Notes under the pieces: generated by a model
The model's input: the letters and a program-made list of their open reading frames with translations, nothing else
What the model was told of the DNA's origin: nothing
The model's database searches: none
Part shown: positions 44,511 through 53,848 of the stretch, one piece after another
How the letters are laid out: each line of letters begins with the position of its first letter
Position numbering within the stretch: position 1 is the stretch's first letter
Assembly: GCA_920105625.2 (NCBI GenBank)
Contig: OV050030.1
Coordinates: forward strand, 168,947,315-169,011,314
Origin: Clusia tigrina
Taxonomy: Eukaryota; Arthropoda; Insecta; Diptera; Clusiidae
Direction: 5' to 3'
Length of the DNA: 64,000 nt
Made by a program: the position numbers and the translations under genes

Positions 44511-45792
44511 TTAGCGGTGCTTCCACATAAGGCAATAAGTCTGTCGCGTCTTGGTCAGCAATATGAGCTGACAATTTTTACTTGACGTGTCTGTTGTAGA
44601 GCCTCTTCCCTTGCTAGCTGAAACTATCCTTGAAGCATTACTGTCCTCGCTGGCTGTCGCCGTAGTTAAATTTTCTCCATCAATCTCCGTTGGCGTGGGT
44701 AGTTCTTCAAGGTGATTGATCTGGCTCTTCAATCTTGATAGAGCATCTGCTACCAAATTAGATTTACCAGGAGTGTAAATCAATTCGTAGTTACACTCTT
44801 CTATACGGGCCTTCCATCATTTCAATTTCGCATTATAATTCCTATTGCTTAAGGCGAAAGTGAGAGGCTGATGATCCTTAATATTCGGACCTTCTTTGCG
44901 CCGTATAGGTCTGATCGTAGGTTATCAAGGGACCAAACTATCGCTAACATCTCTTTCTCGTGAGTGGCATAGTTTTCTTCCATTTTGCTCAGTGAACGAG
45001 AGATGCAACCGACGGGTTTATCTTTGCCAGGTTCTCCCTGACGCCTATGGCATAATTAAATGCATCAGTCGTTAGATTAAATGGCTTTTCAAAATGTGGA
45101 AAAATCAATACATCAGATGAAGTAAGGAGTTGTTTAAAATCCATAAATACCTTTAGTGCTCCGGAATCGAGATTGATGGGCACCTTTTTTGACTGATTGG
45201 CTTTTACCTGTGCATTCTCTCCTCGCGTCAAATTTGTCAAAGGCTTGGCCATTTTCGCGTAGTCGCGGATGAATTTCCTATAGTACGAGGTCATTGCGGG
45301 GAAGCTTTTCAAGTCCTTTAGAGTCTAAGGGGGTGCCAAGTTGTGAATAGTTACCACTTTTTTTGGGTCAGGCTTAACACCGTTACTAGTAATTACATAC
45401 CCAAGGAGTTCCACTTCAGTTCTCTTGAAATGAGTTTTCTCAAGATTCACTTAATTGCTGGCCTTGCTCTAGCGTGCAAAGACGATATCGACATTTTTGA
45501 TATGCACCTCTCCATTTTTCACAAAGACAATTATATATTCTTTATGGACATCGTCGATCATGCGTTGGAAGATCGCAGGAGCATTCTTAAGCCCTAAAGG
45601 TAGCCTCAAAAACTCACATTTCCCTTTCATCGTTGACAATGCCGTCTTGGGTATGTCGGACTCTTTCATTTTGATCTGGTGAAATCTCGATGTTAGGTCT
45701 ATTGTAGTAAAGTATTTGGCTGCCGCCAGACTAGCTAGTGTCGCATTAACGTCGGGGATGGGGTATGTGTCTGCAATGGTGACAGCGTTCAA
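44511..45792 (-). pseudogene. Errantivirus-like RT and RNase H (upstream of copy A)
   Basis: 45792-45469: DTYPIPDVNATLASLAAAKY, FTTIDLTSRFHQIKM, LPLGLKNAPAIFQRMIDDV, then FVKNGE where YxDD should be (IVFVKNGEVH), so the catalytic box is mutated. 45312-44989: MTSYYRKFIRDYAKMAKPLT and FEKPFNLTTDAFNYAIG (RNase H start). 44783-44511: IYTPGKSNLVADALSRLKSQ, end of RNase H and tether. Stops between pieces. Confidence 0.8.
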
Positions 45793-45879
45793 ACGTTTGA
45801 GACAATACTTTGTCAGTAAAACTGTCCATTCTTATAAAAATTCAAATAAAAACCACGAACTTTACTCCGCAAGATGTCC

Positions 45880-46340
45880 TCAGAATTCCTCTCGATTTTT
45901 TGCCTTCTCAAAAGCACTACAATATTTTCCTTTTTGGAATTATAATTTATTTTCTTTTTGGTACACTCTAATTAAATTTACGTTAAATTTTGTTTCTTAT
46001 ATTCTTTTGGCACACCGGAACTTTATTTTTTTATTTTTACTTTTATTTTTCTTTTTGGCAATTTTATTTTTTATCTTAACTTTTTATTGGCACACTAGAA
46101 TTTTATTTTTTATGTTTATTTCTATTTTTCTTTGTCATATTTGGAATTTTATTTTTTATCTTGACTTTTTATTGGCACACTGGAATTATAATTTATTTTT
46201 TATCTTTGTTATTTCTTTTTTGGCACACTAGAATTAAATATTAACTAAAATTTTTTCTTTTGGCACTTTTAAATATTGTTTTGTTTTTTTTTTGTTTTTT
46301 CGGCACTGAAATTATTTTTAAATATTTCTTACAAGTTTAT
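45880..46340 (-). repeat. Retroelement leader with reiterated GTGTGCCA motif
   Basis: On the minus strand GTGTGCCAA or GTGCCAAAA recurs about seven times (for example near 46274, 46226, 46170, 46095, 46008), separated by AAATAAAATTC-type blocks of about 30-75 bp. It lies upstream of the RT at 45792, gag and protease being deleted. Compare 24440-24942. Confidence 0.55.
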
Positions 46341-46900
46341 TGTCACCAACATATTCTGTAAAATAAAGAAAATAATATTAATAAACGAAAAATTGATGAA
46401 TCCTTTTATTTCTTTCTAGTACCGTTTTCTTATGTTGACGGCGTCAAGCACTGGAAAAACATGCTCTGAACTTGAAACTCTTCCATGGCCATCATAGCCA
46501 AGGAACGACTGCATTTTCCTCTTTAGTCGTTTAGTAGTTTAGATTGTAGGCAACTTACTAGGGAACAGTCTACAGCCAGGGTTTTGAACAATGCTTACCT
46601 CCAACATGTAGTCATAGTGCTCTCATGTGTACTATGATGTGATCCCATTTGGGCGTATCGTGGACACTTGTAATGACTCTTTTTATAGCTGGGGTAAACT
46701 CAGCGGCTTACAGGGGTCGTATACAGAAAAATATAAAAATCCTGCGGTTAGATTAGTTTTAGTGTGTTTATTCAGAATAATGATTGTGGAATGTTGTTAG
46801 TCCTAACTCAAAACAAATCTACTTCCCTAATTTTATATTTATGCAAATAAATTTTTCCTAGGTGTACCTGTTTTCATGTCCCGGTAAGTGTGTATCTCCG
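46341..46900. other. No gene seen
   Basis: Mixed AT-rich sequence; no frame, repeat end or motif I can support. Confidence 0.5.
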
Positions 46901-46925
46901 TGATTCAGTGAGAGAACGGCATATG

Positions 46926-47034
46926 ACTTAGTGAGAAAACGATTAAAAAGCAGTGGTTCTCACTAAGTCCCTAAGTGTCGGTGGCATATGTGTCTCAGTG
47001 AGAAAACGATTAAAAACCAGATGTTCTCACTAAG
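46926..47034. repeat. Two tandem stem-loops
   Basis: ACTTAGTGAGAA (46926-46937) pairs perfectly with TTCTCACTAAGT (46957-46968), loop 19 bases. A second copy about 68 bp on, CTCAGTGAGAA (46994-47004) with TTCTCACTAAG (47024-47034), has one mismatch. Both loops share AACGATTAAAAA. A third half-site TCAGTGAGAGAACGG lies at about 46903-46917. Confidence 0.85.
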
Positions 47035-47086
47035 CTTTCTATGATCGTATTGTACTTTGTGTGGCGTAGAGCTGTTGCTATTCAGG

Positions 47087-47110
47087 ATGTTAATAATAAT
47101 AATAATAATT
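47087..47110. repeat. (AAT)n microsatellite
   Basis: About seven AAT units; may be the tail of the LOA-clade LINE to its right (minus strand), but 200 bp of unassigned sequence lies between. Confidence 0.7.
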
Positions 47111-47316
47111 TAGCTTTTTTAGTTTGCCCAATGGCCGACACTGCGACCTAAAATATGTTTTGTGTCATACTACATTTGTCATCAATGATCGATGTGATCA
47201 CAATTGTCCGATCTACTATGCCCTATAGGTTTAGTACCGGCGTTTCTTCCGTAATGCCATAGCATTTCGTTCGTTTGGTGATGTCAAATCGTCACAATAA
47301 TTTATCAGGTTCTTTT

Positions 47317-50200
47317 CTACCTAGATGATCCTTCTCTAGAGAAATGAAGTAGCTGAAAATCATGTTCCTTCATTATCCTCTCCGCTTTATGTATGCATTT
47401 GAGAATGTCCATAACAGGAGCATTCTTTATTTCCTCCAGAGCCAACTGGTCGCGGTGGAATATATTCATTCTGGTTCTTGCCAACGCAATGCAGTCGCAC
47501 AGTAAGTGTTCCGTGGTTTCGTCTTCTTCTAGACAGAGCCGGCACTCCGTATCATCAAGAATATGGATTCTAGTCAGGTGATATTTCAGGTAATAATGAC
47601 CTGATAGAAAACCTATTATTTTTCCTATGTCTGCTTTGCACATATTGCGCAATTCTTTATTGTAGGTGAATGGCCTTACCAGTCTTTTGGCTTGGCGAAG
47701 CCCCTCTATCCCTTCCCAGTGTGATATTCTGAGACTTTATTCCCAGTTATCTACCCTGGATTTAGCCTCCGCCCAGTTGATACCACAGTATGGCTCCGGA
47801 CCTATGAGGCTTGCTGCGGAACCGGCCCTAGCCAGCTCGTCAGCAATTTCATTGCCTTCCATCCCCGAGTGACCCGGGACCCAGCAAATTGCACCCTTAT
47901 TTGTTGCCCCTAGAGATTGTAGGTTGTTGAAGCATTCTTCCACCAGTTTCGATTCTAAAGAATATGAAGCTAATGCCTGTAATGCGGCTTGACTATCTGA
48001 ATAGATAGCTATGTGTGCGCCCTTGATACCCGTTTTCAGATTTGTCCTCGCACAGATTGAGATTGCTTGAATTTCAGCCTGGAAGACGCTAGGCCACCTG
48101 CCCATTGGTTCTGAGATTTTGGTATTTGGTCCATAGACCCCTGCATCGACTCCGGTGTTTGTTTTTGAACCGTCTGTGAACCATTCTAGACTTCTAGGGT
48201 CGACCCAAGGTCCTCCTATTTCCCATTCATCACGGTCTGAGATAATAATCTCAAAATTGCGATCAAACTGTCGTTTTGGAATCATATAGTCCGTTATTGA
48301 GCAGATTTTGTTTTGATCTGTAATGTTATTTAGAATATTGAAATGACCATAGTCATGAGGTTCTTGTCTAGACAAGATCTTCATCTTTAATCACGAATGC
48401 TCATTTTTTCACGAATGCGTGAAGTGGGGATAGTCCTATTATGGCCTCAATAGCAGCGGTTGGGCAGTTTCGCATGGCACCGGTGATTGCCAGGCAAGCC
48501 TACCTTTAAAAACTTGTAAGTATTTTCTTACCAGATTCTTGTGTTGTTTTAGGCCATCACACAAGGGATGCATAGGAAATGATTGGGTCTAACCATCATT
48601 ACATACATCCAGTGTATAATTTTAGAGTCAAGACCCCATGTTCTACCAAAGAGACTTCGACATGCCCACATTGCTCTTGTGACTTTGTTTATCAACGAGT
48701 GTAGGTGAGAGTTCCGCTTATCCAGAACTACACCTAGATATTTGATCTCATCGGAATATTCTATATTGATTCCCTCAACAGCTATTGTACCAAACTTCAA
48801 TTTTTATCTGTTTGTAAAAGGAACGAGAATAGTTTTGCTAGGATTTATGCATAACCCCTCTGCGCGACACCATTCTGAGATGAAGGCTAGAGCCTGATAT
48901 ATAATGTCGGATACTGTTCTTTCTCCACTAATAATGACAGCAAGATCGTCAGCATATCCAGTTGCCTCAAAGCCTAACCCTTATAGTTTGACTAAGAGAT
49001 CGTCAATAACTAAAGACCATAGAAGGGGTGACAACACACCGCCTTGGGGACAACCTTTCATTGCCTTGACTGATACGGGCTCGTCTCTCAGAGATGAGCG
49101 AATTTCTCGGCTTTTTAACATCGTTTTAACCCATCCAACAAACGGTTTATCGATATTTTTGCAGAGCATAGCCCCCTCTATAGAGCCGTTACCGGTATTA
49201 TCAAAGGCGCCCTCGACATCTAAGAATGCACATAAAGCAATTTCCTTGGAATATTGAGCTTTCTCTATCTTTGTTACAAGGTAATGAAGCGCTCCCTCCG
49301 TGGATTTTCCCCTATTATATGCAAACTGAGATTGGTGCAGAGGTGTTGTTCTGTCTAGCGTTTCTCTAATATGTAGCTCCACCAATCTTTCCATAGTTTT
49401 TAGAAGAAACGACGTGAGACTGATAGGTCTGTAAGATTTAGGCAGTTCCTCTTGCCCAATTTTGGTCCTCTTGCCCAATTTTGGAATAAATACCACATTG
49501 ACTTTACGCCATATGGATGGTATGTACTCCCTGCTGAAACTGTTCCTAAAAATATAAACAAGTGATTCAAGCATTGTATCCAGTCCTCTTATCAAGAGGG
49601 CTGGAAAAATGTTATTCTCACCTGGTGTCTTGAATGGTTTAAAGGACCCAATAAATATTACTCCAGACAAACAACAGGATCTTTTGTCTAATACGGCCCA
49701 TTGGTCGCATGACGACTGATCCAGTGTCATTGACACTCTAGTTGACCCCGGGAAGTGCACTTGAAGCAGGTATTCTAAAGTGTCCCTCCTGTTCATTGTA
49801 CAAGACCCATCTGGTCTTCTTAAAGTTGCAACACCGTTCGAGTGTTCTTTGCGTAAAGCTTTATGGAGTCTAGCGCTCTCTGGCGTTTCGACTATGCTTT
49901 CGCAAAATTTCCTCCAAGACTCACGGTTGGATCTTCTTAGTTCTTTGTTGTAGTTTGTCAGAGTGACCCTATAGTCGTCCCACACCTTCATGCGTTTACA
50001 ACGATTGAACAGTTTTCTTATCTTTTTACGCATATCTGCAAGCTTGTCATTCCAAGATTGGAACTTGCGAGTCACATTGTGAGGTTTGACCACAGTGCTT
50101 TCATGATATGCTGAGATTATTATATCGTTTAGTGGATACACCGCTTCCTCGAGTTCACCAACAGAACTTATACGTGTACGCAACGTCAGGATGTTGGTGA
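47317..50200 (-). mobile_element. LOA-clade LINE, 5' truncated, ORF2 largely recognisable
   Basis: RT (50183-48981) is one 400-residue frame: YRPISLTSFLLKTMERLVEL, QFAYNRGKSTEGAL, ALCAFLDVEGAFDNTGNG (motif A), GCPQGGVLSPLLWSLVIDDL (motif B). After a stop, ATGYADDLAVIISGERTVSD (motif C) lies at about 48.97-48.9 kb, then EIKYLGVVLDKR. RNase H (48384-47737): FTDGSKTNTGVDAGVYG, IYSDSQAALQAL and CWVPGHSGMEGNEIADELAR. The C-terminal zinc region (47652-47317) has CRLCLEEDETTEHLLCDC. The endonuclease is missing; the element begins about 50200 inside the gag of the neighbouring errantivirus-like block. Three or four breaks. Confidence 0.85.
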
Positions 50201-50424
50201 TCGACGAAAAGACCTACTGCTGGGGCCACATGGTTTATATAGCCCAATTGGTCACAGCGGCTGTTGCATGTTGTTATTGGCGGGCCACCATTGTGTAACT
50301 TTACTTTCGTTGGCCGGCCTCGCTTTCTACTAGTCGTCATGCCTGTTGTTATTGTGGTCACGCTTCTTGTTGTTGTGGTCAGGCTTGTTGTTGTCGTAGT
50401 ATTCAACTGCTGATGGTCAACCAC
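50190..50424 (-). pseudogene. Thr-rich, AT-hook-bearing part of the errantivirus-like gag region (copy B)
   Basis: Minus frame: a Thr run (NTTTTTSLTTTTRSVTT), then SRKRGRPTKVKLHNGGPP, whose KRGRPTK is an AT-hook, the minor-groove DNA-binding motif. It continues the gag-like frames of copy B and is deleted in copy A. The frame is cut by the LOA LINE at about 50200. The start is a GTG, so the true beginning is uncertain. Confidence 0.5.
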
Positions 50425-51534
50425 CTCACTCCAGCGGCCTCTAGTTGGGCTGCAGTATTGTTGGCTGCAAGCAGCGCTGTCCGAAATCCTGTAGTGTTGT
50501 TGTTGTTAAATATTATTATATTCAATTTAACTTGAAGCTAGCATATTCATTATCATTCCTCTTTCTGCTTTCTACTTGTTGGCCGTTGGCTTGGTGGTCG
50601 CTCTGTCGTTGTCCCTCTTGTGCTTTGCTCTCGTTGCTGCATGTTGTTATTGTAAAATTTACCGAGCGGGCGTACTCGGCAAATTCTACCGCTTGAGTTC
50701 GTGCACTCACCTTCTCTTGTCATGCAAGTATTTGTTGTATTCTTCGTCGCTGTGTTTTTTCTCTCTTCGCAAGCGTGGCGCTGGTTGGCATGATCGTTGG
50801 CTGTGCGTGAGGTTGCTTTTCTTGTAATCCTAGTAATTATTCCAACTGGTATAATAAGCTGCTGGTGGTCTGTACTCCCGCCACTGCTGAGCTGATTGGT
50901 TACAACGTATGTAGTTTTTCGTTAAATTTCTAATGCAGTTGCTTGGGTTTGTAATTGTGGGCGTTTCCTTGATGCAACTGTTCGGGTCTATTACCCGTGA
51001 TGTGTGTGTGTGGATATAGCTGCATAGCGACTCTGTCACATGTAGTGTGGGCCAAAATTTCCCACAGATGATTTTAGTCATTACACATTTTAGAGTAGCT
51101 TATCGCTGGCCCAGCAAACCCAGCTGTTTGATAATAATGGATCAAGGAAAGCTAGTCTAGATGTTTAGATGGGTAGGGTTACCTGATCCAAAGTTGATGC
51201 CGGAAGAATCCAAGGCAATGCCACTACCATGTTTCGCGCAGAGTACAATGAAGAAAAATATTAATTTTTTTTTTTTACTTTTAAAATAGTCTGAGGAACT
51301 TCGGGGTCACAGATCTTTTTATTTGTTATATCCTGGAGGGTCCCGTAGGAATCGCAGGATGTAGACATAAGGATTTATATGTTTCAATTATTAACTTTTT
51401 TTTATTTTTTCACTGCATCTGACTCACTTTAGCCAGCAGCATCACCCGAGATCCTGCCGCACCCTGCGATCTCCTCTTTTAAGGAGTTTTCTTCAAGGAA
51501 CACACATTAACAGTGGGTCCCTGCTCGGGCGCCA

Positions 51535-51889
51535 TTAGGGAGCACCAAAAACTTAAATAGGGGCCGTCAACTGGCCACGTCTTCTATACTTGTAAAATAA
51601 ATTAAACTGGTTTACAGTTTTAATCTTTATTGTTTCAGCTCCAAAATAAGAATGCGTTACAATTTTAATTATTCTTAACACTACAGCTTTCTCGCTACCC
51701 TACTTAGCCTGTCATATTGCTGATGCCTGCATTTCTGCTAGTGCAACGTGCCCACGATTCGGTAGTGCACCGGATGCTAGTGCAGGCCTGTGTAGACATG
51801 GTGTCAGCATAATTCCTATTCGTGTGATAGCACAGGTATGCGGGTAGGCTGGCATATTAACTGTGTATTAGTAAGGTAGCGTGTTAACT
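51535..51889 (-). repeat. Errantivirus-type LTR (355 bp), copy B
   Basis: Same ends as copy A (AGTTAACACG.. to ..CTCCCTAA on the minus strand), followed by the Lys-type primer site at 51517-51534. Confidence 0.8.
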
Positions 51890-52658
51890 ATGACAGCGTT
51901 CCGCACAGCATTAGCCGATACCTTAAGTTTCGATAGTGTGGTCCCGAAGGACTCCAAGTCGATAGTATGTATTAATTTAAAATGTCCATTAACAATCCAG
52001 GCGTCGCCGTGACGAATAACCACAAGGTTGTATTCAAAAAAGTTGAATCTGGAGGCGCTGAATATCAGCAATGATCCAGTTCAAGGAAAAAGTTATCAAC
52101 TTATATATATATTTTTAAATATAGTCTTAACATTATTATAGTAGCATTTTGCTTAGTGCCGACAGTGTGTTTTTTTGTTGTTAATAGAAATTAGAAAAAA
52201 AAATTTTTTATGTCTTACATACTATTTATTTTTTGAGTGAGTTCTTTTTTCTTTTTCTTGTGAGCAGCTTTTACATAGTAAGGTGACTTTCTAAAATTTT
52301 TCTTTTATTCATATAATAAGATGCCATTAATTTCTTTATATAAATAGTGGGATGCCATTTTTCTAATAAAAATAAAAAGTATTGTCCTTTCCTTCAATTG
52401 CCTTTTTTTATACAACGGACTTTGTTTGGGTTTAATCTGTTTGTCTCTGATATAGATCGTGTCATCTTTTTCATAATTCCACGGAGCTCGCCTACTTTTA
52501 TTTAACCTTAAATTCCTTATTTCTTGATTTTTCGTAATTTGAGACTTGATTTCCCTTCAAATTTTGGTAGTTAATTCACTGCGTTCTGTTAAAAAATATC
52601 GCTTGGTTTTTGCTTTATGATGGAGTGGATGGTGGTATTATAGCGGTCCACTGCAACA

Positions 52659-52985
52659 TTAAGTAGCTCTATTGCGCTCATGTTTTTCATTTTTTTTTTG
52701 GAGGCATCGATATATCTCAATAATGGTCAAGTGTAGTTTATCCACTTGGCCATTTACTTCACTCCTTTGAATGGGAGTTTGATAGAGCTTTATACCGAAA
52801 CTTCTTATATAATGGGAGACAACAGGACTCATAAACCAACGTTCGTTGTCTGTAACTATTATCCTAGGTGCCGTAAATGAATGCAAATGTTTTGAACATT
52901 TTTTACTAAGGGTAATTGCTGATCGGTCCTTGATATGGAAAAACTTAGCGAACTTGGAAAATTTATCAATGCATGACAGAAACAT
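52659..52985 (-). pseudogene. Errantivirus-like integrase core (copy B)
   Basis: 108-codon frame indistinguishable by eye from 43969-44295, including the NGQVDK substitution at the catalytic Glu position. The shared lesion shows the block was duplicated after inactivation. Confidence 0.8.
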
Positions 52986-53560
52986 CCTCTCCTATTCTCT
53001 AATTAATTCGAATTTTGTAAAATAAGAAGTTTTGAATAGTTGTGGTTTTCTGGTTAACTATAGACGGCTCCAGACACTCCTTTAAAATGTTTGTTAAAAA
53101 GGTTTTTTTTCGATTTTGGCTAGAGTGTAACCTGGATGAGGACTCTCTTTACAACTGAACTCCTTGCCTTCCCTGAAGATAATTCGGTTTTTAAAGACGT
53201 TTAGCGGTGCTTCCACATAAGGCAATAAGTCTGTCGCGTCTTGGTCAGCAATATGAGCTGACAATTTTTACTTGACGTGTCTGTTGTAGAGCCTCTTCCC
53301 TTGCTAGCTGAAACTATCCTTGAAGCATTACTGTCCTCGCTGGCTGTCGCCGTAGTTAAATTTTCTCCATCAATCTCCGTTGGCGTGGGTAGTTCTTCAA
53401 GGTGATTGATCTGGCTCTTCAATCTTGATAGAGCATCTGCTACCAAATTAGATTTACCAGGAGTGTAAATCAATTCGTAGTTACACTCTTCTATATGGGC
53501 CTTCCATCATTTCAATTTCGCATTATAATTCCTATTGCTTAAGGCGAAAGTGAGAGGCTG

Positions 53561-53848
53561 ATGATCCGTATATAGTCGGACCTTCTTTGCACCATATAGG
53601 TATGATCGTAGATTATCATCGGTCGAAACTATCGTTAGGATCTCTTAGTTTTCTTCCGTTTTGCCCAGTGAACGAGAGATGAAAGCACAGCGCCAATGGC
53701 ATAATTAAATGCATCAGTCGTTAGATTAAATGGCTTTTCAAAATCTGGAAAAATGAATACATCAAATGAAGTAAGGACTTGTTTTACATCCATACATGCC
53801 TTTAATGCTCCGGAGTCAAGATTGATGCGCATCTTTTTTGACTTTGGC
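53561..53848 (-). pseudogene. RT/RNase H fragment joined to LOA LINE
   Basis: Contains SKKMRINLDSGALKACMDVK and FEKPFNLTTDAFNYAIGAVL, the start of RNase H, matching 44989-45312. On the right it changes at about 53846 to LOA-clade sequence (RWGVRPRVV) with no break in reading. Confidence 0.75.

Larger units (their letters stand above)
41698..44870 (-). repeat. Duplicated errantivirus-like block, copy A
   Basis: Nearly identical to 50388-53560 at an offset of 8690-8691 bp, with only scattered substitutions in the stretches I compared. It contains, reading minus: RNase H end, integrase, env start, LTR, Lys-type primer site, leader and gag-like frames. Confidence 0.92.
50388..53560 (-). repeat. 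Duplicated errantivirus-like block, copy B
   Basis: Mate of 41698-44870. Contents: gag-like frames (50522-50710, 50830-51081), primer site (51517-51534), LTR (51535-51889), env start (51868-52071), integrase (52659-52985), RNase H/tether (53201-53473). Right of 53560 similarity to 44870 onward continues but is weaker and has a deletion near 53.64 kb. Confidence 0.92.

Noticed and set aside
45716..46231. 171-residue Phe/Leu-rich plus-strand frame resembling a membrane protein
   Set aside because: Antisense of the RT end and of the A-rich GTGCC leader; hydrophobic residues come from T-runs.
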